The notes under the pieces are model-generated. The model ran no database searches. It saw nothing but the letters and a program-made list of their open reading frames with translations, and was not told the DNA's origin. Both the position numbers and the translations under genes were made by a program. Shown in pieces: positions 42,014 through 50,947 of a stretch of 64,000 nucleotides of DNA. Source of the stretch: Lewinellaceae bacterium (lineage in GTDB: Bacteria > Bacteroidota > Bacteroidia > Chitinophagales > Saprospiraceae); contig JACJYN010000006.1 in the NCBI GenBank assembly GCA_020636095.1, positions 372,001-436,000 of the forward strand, in the 5' to 3' direction. The number at the start of each line of letters is the position of its first letter. The first letter of the stretch is position 1.

Positions 42014-42907
42014 TCAATCCCGATTGAATTGCTTCCACCTTCGCTCCGTTCTATCCAAAAAAGACTTGAACTTTTTCGGGGGTTGGATAGTAAAGTTTAA
42101 CGTTTGGCGGCTGATGGGGTGGGTAAACTCCAGGGCCACTGCGCTGAGAAATAGCCCTTTACCTTTCAGCAGCAAGCCGTCGCCGGTGTATAGGCCGTCG
42201 CCCAGTATGGGGTGGCCGATACCCGCCAGGTGTCGGCGCAGCTGATGGGTGCGGCCGGTGCGAGGGTATAATTCGAGTAGCGACAGCCATTCCGCTTGGA
42301 GGGAAGGGACTTGTCGGAGCAGGCGGAATTCGGTCATCGCTTCCTGGCCATCGATGGCCTTCTTAACGGTTCCCTTAGCGGCCGTTTTGCCAACGGCCAC
42401 CGCCTGGTAGGTTTTCCGGACCCCCTTTTCTTCAAACTGTTGCCCCAGATTCATGGCGGCGCTATGCGATTTAGCGATCAGCAGCAGCCCGGAGGTTAGC
42501 GCATCGAGGCGGTGCACCGGGCGCGGCCAGGGTAATGCATCCGTAGCTTCAGAAGGGGAGAGGTTGTATTGCAGCGCGTTCACTACTGTCCGGTACCGGT
42601 TGCCGCTGGTAGGCAGGCCGGCGGGTTTGTTGATCAGGGCCAGGTGGGTGTCCTCATAAAGGACTTCCAGGGGCAGCGCCAGGGCTTTGGGCGGCGCCTG
42701 TGCCGGCGGCATCAATTCGATGCGCTGGCCGGGCAGCACCCAATGGCCGGTGTGGCCGGGCCGGCCGTCGACGAAAATGGCCCCCGCCTTGATAGCTTTT
42801 TTCATCCCCTTGCGCGAAGGGACGGACTGGAATACGCGGTGTGCGTAGTCGCTCAATCGTTCGCGGGCCGTGCCGGGGGGCACGATGTGGGATTCGATAG
42901 GGCGCAT
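42014..42907 (-). CDS. RluA-family pseudouridine synthase
   Basis: 297 residues. An S4-like RNA-binding region (about 15-68: SVPSRKGMKKAIKAGAIFVD, HWVLPGQRIEL) precedes the catalytic domain. The signature PVHRLDALTSGLLLIAKS holds the catalytic Asp135. Further blocks are LYEDTHLALINKPAGLPTSG and LYPRTGRTHQLRRHLAGIGH followed by PILGDGLY. It isomerises uridines in rRNA or tRNA; the target cannot be told. Monocistronic. Confidence 0.93.
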   Translation of the reverse strand: MRPIESHIVPPGTARERLSDYAHRVFQSVPSRKGMKKAIKAGAIFVDGRPGHTGHWVLPGQRIELMPPAQAPPKALALPLEVLYEDTHLALINKPAGLPTSGNRYRTVVNALQYNLSPSEATDALPWPRPVHRLDALTSGLLLIAKSHSAAMNLGQQFEEKGVRKTYQAVAVGKTAAKGTVKKAIDGQEAMTEFRLLRQVPSLQAEWLSLLELYPRTGRTHQLRRHLAGIGHPILGDGLYTGDGLLLKGKGLFLSAVALEFTHPISRQTLNFTIQPPKKFKSFLDRTERRWKQFNRD

Positions 42908-42990
42908 GAGATGTGTTTCAATGGTTCAATTGTCGCCCGTCTCCACCATCGATCAGCCGGGTAAAATGGTTTGGGGCAAACCGTTAGCGC

Positions 42991-43719
42991 TCACAAGATC
43001 ATCTGTTTCACTTGTTGCCGGTAGCTTTTTCCGATGGGCAGTGCTTTTTCGTTTTTCATATACAGGGTATTGCCTTCTACATAATCTATATACGGCCGGT
43101 GAATAATGTACGATTTGTGTATGCGGAAAAAGTCACTTTCCGGCAATTCCTTTTCGAAGGCTGAAAGCGTTCGGGGGGTGAGCAGGTATTCATCCTTCAG
43201 CCAAATTTTTACGTAGTTGCCGTAGCTTTCGAGATAGAAAATTTCCGCCAGGTTGACCTGAACGAACCGCTTGTCTACCTTGATGAATATCCGCCCGGGC
43301 TCTTCCCGTCCGGAATCCCGGAGGATGGGGGAGGGGAGAGGAGCTGCGGCATGTTTCAGCTGATGGAGCTCGTGCGCTTTATTAACGGCTTTAAGGAAGC
43401 GCCCAAAGCGAAAAGGCTTCAGCAGATAATCGCAGACATCCAGTTCGAAGCTTTCCAGCGCGTAATCCTGGTAGGCGGAGGTGATGATAACGGCCGGTTG
43501 TTTGTTGAGGGTTCTCAGAAAGTCCAGGCCTTTTAGTTTGGGCATCTGGATATCCAGGAAAATCAGGTCAATTTCCCGGGAACTCAGGACGGACAGGGCT
43601 TCCGTGGCCAAATAACACTGGCCGGCCACTTCGATGAAAGGCACATCTTTGACGTATTCCAGGATCACCCGGTGCGCCAGCGGCTCATCATCAATGATCA
43701 GGGAACGTAGTTTGGACAT
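42991..43719 (-). CDS. LytTR-family response regulator
   Basis: 242 residues. Receiver domain 1-120 with IIDDEP, phospho-acceptor Asp56 (LIFLDIQMPKL), Thr/Ser at VIITSAY and Lys at DYLLKPF. A LytTR DNA-binding domain covers about 140-242 (IFIKVDKRFVQVNLAEIFYL, SDFFRIHKSYIIHRPYIDYV, ALPIGKSYRQQVKQMI). It would be phosphorylated by the histidine kinase encoded 4 nt upstream and control unknown promoters. Confidence 0.94.
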   Translation of the reverse strand: MSKLRSLIIDDEPLAHRVILEYVKDVPFIEVAGQCYLATEALSVLSSREIDLIFLDIQMPKLKGLDFLRTLNKQPAVIITSAYQDYALESFELDVCDYLLKPFRFGRFLKAVNKAHELHQLKHAAAPLPSPILRDSGREEPGRIFIKVDKRFVQVNLAEIFYLESYGNYVKIWLKDEYLLTPRTLSAFEKELPESDFFRIHKSYIIHRPYIDYVEGNTLYMKNEKALPIGKSYRQQVKQMIL

Positions 43720-43723
43720 AAAT

Positions 43724-45178
43724 TTACAGCGTACTTAGTTTCAGTATTGCTTTATAGGTGTTTTTTCCTTGTACAGTCGTGAGCTCATGCTGGCCGGGAT
43801 AGCGCAATTCCAGTCGGCGCTTCAGGTTGCTCAGCCCGATCCCTTCAGTTTCCGGCGGCCGGCTTTCAACAGAGTTTTCGCAGGAAAACACCAGGCTGTC
43901 TTCCTCGCTTTTCAAGCCAATATACAAAAAACAAGTGGCCTCCGCCGGTTCGATGCCGTGTTTGAAGGCATTCTCCACTAAGGTAATAAACAAAAGGGGC
44001 GGAACCTGCTGTTTTTCATCGGCGATTGCCTTCTCGAACCGAAAGTCGAGCCGCTTGTGCAAACGAATTTGTTGAATTCGGACATAATCCTCTAGGTACT
44101 TTATCTCTTCGGCCAGGGTAACGCTTTCTTCCTTTCCTTTATAGATCACATAGCGCATCAGCTCCGAAAGCTGGAGGATGACTTCGGGTGTCTGCCGGTC
44201 CTGGGTGATGCTAAGCGCATAGAGGTTGTTCAGGGTGTTGAAGAAAAAATGCGGATTGATCTGTTGCTTTAGCAGGTTCAGTTCCGTTTCAGATTTTTCT
44301 TTGGCCAACGTGGCAATTTCGTTGCTTTGCCTGAACCACTTGATCGCGATGATGAACGGCGTACTGAGCAACATGCCAAAGAAGGGAACCCAGGCATTGA
44401 TGCCTTCAAATATCAATCCGTTGTGTACCGGGTGGATATCCGTTTGCCGAACCATCGGCAGGAAGGAGATGGCTTGAGCGGCAACCGGATAAAAGAGCAC
44501 GATGGTTGCGATGAACCCGAAACTGTAATAAATGACTCCCTTTTGCATCAGTAGCCGGTCGATCAGGAAATAATGGTTTACCCAATAAAAACCATAGTAT
44601 ATAAAAAGGATAATAAAGATTTGAAAAGCATAGCTGGCCATCGTTAAGGCAGAGGCGTCTCTCGTTGCGTTGATTGGAACAGAAAACCAGAGGAGGGCAT
44701 AGAAAATGGCAAAAAGAGCGGCCAAGAGCAGCAGGGCGCTTTCCAGGCTAATTCGGTTTATCCATTGCCGGGCCACTTTGCCTTCCAGCCAGTAGCGGTT
44801 GAATAGAATTGCAATCTCTGACACTAAAAACCAGGCGCCGGTGATCCTTACAGCGACTTTGCCCAGGTCGGTAGGCGAAAGGATATTTTGCCAGCCTGCA
44901 TATTCCAGCCAGTAGGGATAAGCTAAAAAACAGAAACTCCATACCAGTATAAATGGAATGATCGGCAGCTGTTTTTCGAACCACTTCCTGAAGCCGCAAA
45001 AGATCAGCACGGGGGCAAACAGCAGGCTGATCCGGCCGGTATACGACAGGTAAACGAGCCACTGGTGGCGGCCTTCCTGGAAAACCATCACAATGCTGGC
45101 AAAGAGTATGCCGGTAAAGAGCACCCAAACCGAATTGGATAAAATGAAACGTTCGAAATGGCTTGCTAAGGCTTTCAT
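43724..45178 (-). CDS. LytS/YehU-type sensor histidine kinase
   Basis: 484 residues from the ATG at 45178 (MKALASHFERFILSNSVWVL). The longer frame to 45289 is translated from a mobile element and is not real. Seven or eight hydrophobic helices fill residues 15-290. The His_kinase motif follows with phospho-acceptor His310 (LLKQQINPHFFFNTLNNLYA), then LAEEIKYLEDYVRIQQIR and an ATPase domain with N box LLFITLVENAFKHGIEP and G box EGIGLSNLKRRLELRYPG. It pairs with the LytTR regulator 4 nt downstream. The signal sensed is unknown. Confidence 0.93.
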   Translation of the reverse strand: MKALASHFERFILSNSVWVLFTGILFASIVMVFQEGRHQWLVYLSYTGRISLLFAPVLIFCGFRKWFEKQLPIIPFILVWSFCFLAYPYWLEYAGWQNILSPTDLGKVAVRITGAWFLVSEIAILFNRYWLEGKVARQWINRISLESALLLLAALFAIFYALLWFSVPINATRDASALTMASYAFQIFIILFIYYGFYWVNHYFLIDRLLMQKGVIYYSFGFIATIVLFYPVAAQAISFLPMVRQTDIHPVHNGLIFEGINAWVPFFGMLLSTPFIIAIKWFRQSNEIATLAKEKSETELNLLKQQINPHFFFNTLNNLYALSITQDRQTPEVILQLSELMRYVIYKGKEESVTLAEEIKYLEDYVRIQQIRLHKRLDFRFEKAIADEKQQVPPLLFITLVENAFKHGIEPAEATCFLYIGLKSEEDSLVFSCENSVESRPPETEGIGLSNLKRRLELRYPGQHELTTVQGKNTYKAILKLSTL

Positions 45179-45214
45179 CAGGAGAATCTGGTTTTTGAAT
45201 TTTGAATATACTTT

Positions 45215-45377
45215 AGAGCGTGTTGGGGATTTACCCTTTGGCCTGCAAATGTGCATCTTTTGAACCTCATTTCGCCATTTTTTCGCCACGTAGCGATGCT
45301 ATGCGGCTCAAAAATGGCTTCCTGAGAACCAAAATCTGCTCATTTTCGACATCAAAAGTAAATCCCCAACACGCTCT
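45215..45377. mobile_element. 163-bp inverted-repeat element (AGAGCGTGTTGGGG family), copy 2
   Basis: Same sequence as the 41353-41515 element in opposite orientation. With that copy it brackets the rluA-like gene and the lytTR/lytS pair (3.7 kb). It lies 37 nt upstream of the kinase start. Frames translated across it are not genes. Confidence 0.88.
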
Positions 45378-45555
45378 TAAACCAACCCATAAACAGCCAG
45401 GATTTCAAATTTTCGTGGCCAAAGGCGTTTATCCGGTGATGAAGGGGAGGGATTCCAAAACCAAAGAGAATTTTTCTGTTCATCACGGCGCAGCTCCCCT
45501 TCATCATCCATAATTCGATATGGGTTCGCGGGGTATTACCTTTACTTTATTAAAA
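45378..45555. other. Intergenic stretch before the ABC exporter
   Basis: Contains a loose inverted repeat (GATGAAGGGGAGG near 45437 and CTCCCCTTCATCATCC near 45493) that could form a stem. No gene supported. Confidence 0.35.
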
Positions 45556-45669
45556 ATGTAACTATTTAGTTATTTCGGTTTTATGGTGTTCCGGTATTGC
45601 GGCCGGAGGCTCACAGACGCTCTGCAACTACCTGGCCACAAAACCATAATGCCGAAATACCTAAATGGG
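45556..45669. mobile_element. GGTATT-family inverted-repeat element
   Basis: Left TTATTTCGGTTTTATGGTGTT and right AACCATAATGCCGAAATACC are inverted ends. Flanks share TATTAAAA (45548-45555 and 45670-45677), a likely 8-bp target duplication, though in AT-rich sequence. Related copies lie at 17174 (inverted) and, half only, at 57067. It ends 18 nt before the ABC ATPase start. Confidence 0.65.
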
Positions 45670-45687
45670 TATTAAAAAACACCGGCG

Positions 45688-46578
45688 ATGCAACTAATCA
45701 TTTCCAACCTTACCAAAGCATATCCAAATGGCGTCAAGGCCGTCGACGGCCTGAGCCTGGAGGCCGGCGCGGGCATGTTCGGCCTGTTGGGCCCCAACGG
45801 CGCGGGCAAGTCCACTCTGATGAGAACCATTGCCACTCTACAGAACCCCGACTCCGGAAGCATCACTTTCAACGGCATCGATGTGCTGAACAACCCGATG
45901 GCGTTGCGAAGGATACTGGGCTATTTACCCCAGGAATTCGGGGTTTACCCCAACGTTTCGGCGGAGAACCTGCTGGATTATTTCGCCACCCTCAAGGGGG
46001 TGGCTTCCCGTGCCGCCCGCCGAAAGCTGATCGAAGAGGTTCTGGAGATCACCAATCTGTATGAAGTGCGAAAAAAGCAGGTAGATAGCTACTCCGGAGG
46101 GATGAAACAGCGCTTCGGCATCGCCCAGTTGCTGCTCAATAACCCCCAACTGATCATCGTGGATGAACCTACAGCCGGCCTGGACCCGGCGGAACGCAAG
46201 CGCTTCCTCAATATCCTCCGGGAGGTCGGCGCCCGGAATACCGTCATTTTCTCCACTCATATCGTCGATGATGTGAAAGGCCTGTGCAACGAGATGGCCA
46301 TCATGAACGGCGGCCGCATCCTGCAACATACTACTCCGGCCGCCGCCACGGCGGCCCTCCAGGGGCAGGTCTGGACGAGCACGGCCCGCCGGGCAGCCCT
46401 GGAAAGCATGGAGGCGAAATACGATGTCCTTTCTTCCAGCTACCATTCCAATGATGCCATTAACGTCAGAGTACAGGCAGCCGAGCGCCCTTCCCCGGAT
46501 TTCACCCCGGCGGAACCGCAGCTGGAGGATGTGTATTTCATGGCCCTGAAAAAAGACAACCTCAACCTCAACCTCTAA
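45688..46578 (+). CDS. ABC transporter ATP-binding protein
   Basis: 296 residues. Walker A GPNGAGKST (35-43), Q-loop near YLPQEFGVYP, signature YSGGMKQRFGIAQ (135-147), Walker B QLIIVDEPTAGLDP (154-167) and H-loop FSTHIV. The C-terminal 80 residues are the accessory region of the ABC-2 exporter type. It powers the membrane protein encoded 59 nt downstream. Its last codons (NLNLNL) are part of the tandem repeat that continues into the gap, so the C-terminus may vary in length. Confidence 0.93.
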   Translation: MQLIISNLTKAYPNGVKAVDGLSLEAGAGMFGLLGPNGAGKSTLMRTIATLQNPDSGSITFNGIDVLNNPMALRRILGYLPQEFGVYPNVSAENLLDYFATLKGVASRAARRKLIEEVLEITNLYEVRKKQVDSYSGGMKQRFGIAQLLLNNPQLIIVDEPTAGLDPAERKRFLNILREVGARNTVIFSTHIVDDVKGLCNEMAIMNGGRILQHTTPAAATAALQGQVWTSTARRAALESMEAKYDVLSSSYHSNDAINVRVQAAERPSPDFTPAEPQLEDVYFMALKKDNLNLNL

Positions 46579-46637
46579 CCTCAACCTCTAACCTCAACCT
46601 CTAACCTCAACCTCAACCTCAACCTCAACCTCAACCT
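46553..46637 (+). repeat. Tandem AACCTC hexamers/12-mers linking the two exporter genes
   Basis: AACCTCAACCTCTAACCTCA-type units run from inside the 3' end of the ATPase gene to the ATG of the permease: mixed AACCTC and CTCTAACCTCAA units, ending in five pure AACCTC copies. Being so close to the start codon, changes in copy number would alter the spacing upstream of the permease start and the C-terminal NL repeats of the ATPase. Confidence 0.85.
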
Positions 46638-49600
46638 ATGTTCACCACCATCTTCCGATACGAACTCCGATACTGGCTCCGGCAGCCATCGGCCTACATT
46701 TACGCCGCCCTTTTCTTCCTGATCGCCACCGGCTCCATGGCGGCGCAGGCCGGCATTTTTGGTGAGCGGCTGGCGGTCCCCGGCCTGGCGCCCTTAGCCA
46801 ATTCTCCCCAATCGATCCATGACATGATGGCTTTCTTCCTAAAATTGATCCTGTTCCTGATACCGGCCATCCTGGGCCTTTCCATTTACCGGGATTACCG
46901 GAGCAATATGCATACCCTTTTGTACTCCTATCCCTTTACCCGGCGCAGTTACCTGCCGGCAAAATTTTTCAGCTCTTTTTTGATTCTGGCCGGTATCGTA
47001 TCCACCATTGGCATTGGGTTTGTTGTGGGCGCCCGCCTGCCTTGGGTAGACCCCGCCCTGGTAGGCCCCTTTCAACCGGCCGCCTATCTGCAAACCTATC
47101 TGGTGTACATCCTGCCCAACATCCTGCTGTTCGGCGCCATTGTCTTCGCAGTGGTGGCTTTTACCCGCAACATTTACGCGGGCTTTATTACCATTGTGCT
47201 GCTGCTCCTGATGCAGGTGCTGGCAGGCAGCTTGCTGGGGGACGAGGGCCATCGGTTCACGATGGCCATTCTGGACCCCTTTGGACAGGCAGCGAGCGCT
47301 TATTATACCCGCTACTGGACTTTTACCGAGCGCAACGAACTGCTGCTGCCCGTCCAGGGAGTGGTTGTTTACAACCGGTTGCTCTGGTTGGGCGTTGCCG
47401 CCCTTATCTTCGGGTTGGCCTATAAAAGCTTTGCCTTTCACCACTATGGCCGGCCCGTCGGATTAAAGAATAAAGCAGGCGAAAGAAGCGTGAAAAACAA
47501 CTTCGGAAGCATCACGAAGGTGAACCTCTCAAAAGTGGCTTACGATTTCTCTTTCCGGCAACACCTGCAAAACATGTGGGCGCTATCCGGGTTCGAGTTC
47601 AAATACATTCTGAGGAGTTGGTTGTTTATCAGTATCCTCATAGTCGGCATAGCCATGGTTTTCTTCCAGCAGGCGCAGATGAACCCGCAATTCGGCTTTA
47701 AAACCCTGCCCGTCACCTGGAAGATGCTGATGGTTCCTACCTTTATGTTCTTAGGAGTCGTCCACCTGCTCACCTTTTTATATGCAGGCATGCTGGTGCA
47801 TCGAGCCAGGATAGCCCGGGCTGATCAGCTGGTAGACTCCAGCCCTGTACCCAATTGGGTATTCTTGTTTTCAAAACTGATAGCCCTGATCCGGATGCAG
47901 GTAGTGCTGTTATCCCTGATAATGGTTGGAGGAATAATGGTGCAATTGGCCAATGGCTATTACAAACTGGAGATCGGCCTGTATGTATTTCAGCTGTTTG
48001 GTTTGTATCTGCCCGGGCTCATCATCTGGGCCTTTGCCGCCCTGTTTGTCCAAACCCTGTTCAACAACCCTTATCTGGGCCTGTTCCTTTTGATCCTGGG
48101 CTCCATGGGGGTGGCCGGCTTGCCCGAACTGGGGGTCGATCACTACGTATTCCGGTACAATCTGGCTCCTGAGTTCGCGTACTCCGCGCTCGACGGTTTC
48201 GGCGCCACCTTGCCGCCCTGGTTGCTCTATAAAACCTACTGGATGCTGGGCGGGTTGTCTTTGCTGATGGGGGCTCTATTGCTGTGGGCCAGAGGGCTGC
48301 CGTTTTCTTTTTCAGAACGGCTGAAGATAGCCAAAGCACGCTTTCAGGGCAGGACGGCTGCCGCTTCCCTTCTTTTCTTGCTGAGTTTTCTGGGGCTCGG
48401 CCTGGGCATCTATTACGAAGACAATTATGGATACGGGAAAATAAACTCGGCAGAAGAAGAGGAGGAGTGGAAGGTTGAAAACGAAAAGCGGTACAAAAGA
48501 TATGAGCATCTGGTGCAGCCCCGAATTACAGCTGTTAATCTGAACATGGATATCTTCCCGGAACGCCGCGACTTTAAAGCAAAGGGCCGATATACCCTGG
48601 TGAACCGTTCTGCTCAAACGATCGACACCTTGCTGGTCAACTACAGTTATGATGAAGAAACAACGTACCATTTGGGCAAAGCCGCCCGGCTACTCAGCAG
48701 TGATACTTTTATCCGCTTGGCCCTCTACGTTCTGGAACCGGGCCTGGCGCCGGGTGATAGTATGAAAATGTACTTTGAAGTGTGGAATGAACCCAACAGC
48801 CTGTTTCGGACAAGCTCACCGATTGTCTACAATGGTACGTATTTCAACAACGGCGTGTTTCCGGGCCTGGGATACCGCCCCATAGAACTGACCGATAACG
48901 GCAAACGCGCCCAATACGGCCTGCCGCCCCGGAACAATGAACGGCCTCATCCGTCGGACAGCACCGCGTTGAGCAATTCATATGCTTCCAGGGATGCCGA
49001 CTGGATAGCCTTTGAGGCCACGGTCAGCACTTCTGAGGATCAGATCGCCATCGCTCCGGGTTACCTGCAAAAGGAATGGGTGGAAAACGGGCGCCGCTTT
49101 TTCCATTACAAGATGGACAGCCAGATCAAAGACTATTACGGTTTCAATTCCGGGCGTTTTGAAGTGAAAAGGGATAAATGGGAGGAGGTCGGCCTGGAGA
49201 TTTACTACCACAAAGGGCATGAGTACAATTTGAGCAGTATGATGAAAGGCCTCAAGGGCGCTTTGGCCTATAACACCCGCCACTTTAGCCCCTATCAGCA
49301 CAAGCAGGCCCGGATCATTGAATTTCCGGCCACAGTGGGGCGCTTTGCGACTACCTTCGCCAATTCCATTCCTTTTTCCGAGGGCCACTTCATCGCAGAT
49401 GTGGATAGTGCGAAAAAAGAATCGATTGACTTTCCATTCTACGTATCCGCCCATGAGATGGCCCATCAATGGTGGGGCAACCAGCTCATCCCCGCCGATG
49501 TGCTGGGCGCCAGGATGCTTACCGAAAGCATGGCGGAATACACCGCCCTGAAAGTCCTGGAAAAGGAATACGGCAAAAGCCAGATGCGCCGGTTCCTGCA

Positions 49601-50297
49601 GCTGGACCTCGACCTCTACCTGCGGGGCAGAGGCAGGGAAAGCGAACAAGAGCGGCCATTGATGTACGCCGAACTCGGGCAGGACTACATCAACTACCGA
49701 AAAGGCGCCCTGGTTTTTTACGCCCTGAGTGATTACCTCGGTGAAGAAAAACTGAACGGCGCCATTAAAGCTTATCTGCAAAAAGTCCGCTTTCAGGATG
49801 CCCCTTACACCACCTCTATAGAAATGCTGGAATACATCCGGGAAGCCACCCCCGACTCGCTGTCCTACCTGATCGAGGACCTGTTCGAAACGATCACGCT
49901 GTACGACAACCGGGTGGCGGATGTCCGGATCACTCCACTGGCCAATGGGCAATTTCAGGTGGAGATCGAGTTGGCCATCAGCAAATACCGAAGCGACGGC
50001 AAAGGAAAACGTTTTTTTGGAACGGAAACCGGCGATTCGCTTTCTTATCAGACAGAATCAATGAAAACGCCCCTTTTGTCGCTCCCTTTACAGGATTATA
50101 TCGAAGTGGGCATCTTCGGGGAAGCAACCCTGGATGGAGAGCCACAGAAGGTGGAATTGTACCTCCAAAAGCACAAGATTACCCGCATCGATTACCGGCT
50201 CACCATTGTGGTGAATCAAAAACCGGTGGAAGTGGGCGTAGACCCTTACAATAAGTTGATTGATGTGAACTCGCAGGATAACCGGAGGGGGATTTAA
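46638..50297 (+). CDS. ABC permease fused to an M1 (aminopeptidase N) metalloprotease
   Basis: 1,219 residues. The first 600 form two sets of about six transmembrane helices (LILFLIPAILGLSIYRDY, ILLFGAIVFAVVAFTRNIYA, FISILIVGIAMVFFQQAQ, LLFLLSFLGLGLGIYY). From about residue 625 the chain is extracytoplasmic with an M1 peptidase: beta domain ITAVNLNMDIFPERRDFKAK, then the zinc site HEMAHQWWGNQLIP (about 939-952) with the third ligand Glu in LTESMAEYTALKV 19 residues on. The family substrate-binding GxMEN block is not evident; it is replaced near IIEFPATVGRFA. The fusion is known in Bacteroidota. It may couple export with trimming of the exported peptide. Partner of the ATPase upstream. Confidence 0.9.
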   Translation: MFTTIFRYELRYWLRQPSAYIYAALFFLIATGSMAAQAGIFGERLAVPGLAPLANSPQSIHDMMAFFLKLILFLIPAILGLSIYRDYRSNMHTLLYSYPFTRRSYLPAKFFSSFLILAGIVSTIGIGFVVGARLPWVDPALVGPFQPAAYLQTYLVYILPNILLFGAIVFAVVAFTRNIYAGFITIVLLLLMQVLAGSLLGDEGHRFTMAILDPFGQAASAYYTRYWTFTERNELLLPVQGVVVYNRLLWLGVAALIFGLAYKSFAFHHYGRPVGLKNKAGERSVKNNFGSITKVNLSKVAYDFSFRQHLQNMWALSGFEFKYILRSWLFISILIVGIAMVFFQQAQMNPQFGFKTLPVTWKMLMVPTFMFLGVVHLLTFLYAGMLVHRARIARADQLVDSSPVPNWVFLFSKLIALIRMQVVLLSLIMVGGIMVQLANGYYKLEIGLYVFQLFGLYLPGLIIWAFAALFVQTLFNNPYLGLFLLILGSMGVAGLPELGVDHYVFRYNLAPEFAYSALDGFGATLPPWLLYKTYWMLGGLSLLMGALLLWARGLPFSFSERLKIAKARFQGRTAAASLLFLLSFLGLGLGIYYEDNYGYGKINSAEEEEEWKVENEKRYKRYEHLVQPRITAVNLNMDIFPERRDFKAKGRYTLVNRSAQTIDTLLVNYSYDEETTYHLGKAARLLSSDTFIRLALYVLEPGLAPGDSMKMYFEVWNEPNSLFRTSSPIVYNGTYFNNGVFPGLGYRPIELTDNGKRAQYGLPPRNNERPHPSDSTALSNSYASRDADWIAFEATVSTSEDQIAIAPGYLQKEWVENGRRFFHYKMDSQIKDYYGFNSGRFEVKRDKWEEVGLEIYYHKGHEYNLSSMMKGLKGALAYNTRHFSPYQHKQARIIEFPATVGRFATTFANSIPFSEGHFIADVDSAKKESIDFPFYVSAHEMAHQWWGNQLIPADVLGARMLTESMAEYTALKVLEKEYGKSQMRRFLQLDLDLYLRGRGRESEQERPLMYAELGQDYINYRKGALVFYALSDYLGEEKLNGAIKAYLQKVRFQDAPYTTSIEMLEYIREATPDSLSYLIEDLFETITLYDNRVADVRITPLANGQFQVEIELAISKYRSDGKGKRFFGTETGDSLSYQTESMKTPLLSLPLQDYIEVGIFGEATLDGEPQKVELYLQKHKITRIDYRLTIVVNQKPVEVGVDPYNKLIDVNSQDNRRGI

Positions 50298-50318
50298 CCG
50301 GCACACAAGCACTTTATC

Positions 50319-50720
50319 TCACTCCAAAAAACGCCCCCTCATTTCTGGTGTCGGGATCATACACTGATCTTTCTTTCCGAACCAGCTGTATCGGTTGCGG
50401 GCGATCCAGTCGTATACAGTATTGCGGATCGGACGAGGGATGATCATAAAGCCATAGAGGGCCGGCCAGGCGCCGGACAGATAGCGGGCGGCGCGCAGGG
50501 CAGCGTCCGATTGGGTATACAAGCGGCCCTTTTCCAGCAGCACGATGGTACTGACATCCCGGGGAGCTTCCGGATAGGGCTCCAATAACTGCTTTCCCGC
50601 ATCCGATTGCAGGGAAGCGAACCGAAAGACACCTTCCGGGTCTCTCCGGATTATGAACTGCACTGCGCCGTTGCAGAGGTTACAAACACCATCAAAAAGC
50701 AGAATAGGGTGGGGTTTCAT
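50319..50720 (-). CDS. DCC-family thiol-disulfide oxidoreductase-like protein (DUF393)
   Basis: 133 residues. The N-terminal LLFDGVCNLCNGAVQFIIRR carries the DxxCxxC-type motif that names the DCC family, a thioredoxin-like group. Further family marks are FASLQSDAGKQLL, STIVLLEKGRLYTQSDAALR and RNTVYDWIARNRYSWFGK. Presumed redox activity, substrate unknown. Convergent with the permease gene, 21 nt apart. Confidence 0.9.
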   Translation of the reverse strand: MKPHPILLFDGVCNLCNGAVQFIIRRDPEGVFRFASLQSDAGKQLLEPYPEAPRDVSTIVLLEKGRLYTQSDAALRAARYLSGAWPALYGFMIIPRPIRNTVYDWIARNRYSWFGKKDQCMIPTPEMRGRFLE

Positions 50721-50947
50721 GCCAGTAAAACGCCTGAGGTGGAAGGGTAGTTCATGCAGGCGCCAGAGGATTATTATGCAATATGCTGCCAGTTTAGGAA
50801 AAAAAACTTTATCTTAACTTACTTATCCTTTCTATCCGGGCTGTAAAAATAACTCTCCGATAGCATTTTTACCTTGAACATGCCTTTGATTATCAGGCTT
50901 TTAGATTCTAATTCGAATTTTAGATTGTTCATATAAATACCTAGTTT

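Noticed and set aside
45220..45513. 97-codon frame starting MLGIYPLACKCASFEP
   Set aside because: The same translation appears upstream of ruvX; both come from the 163-bp mobile element rather than from a gene.
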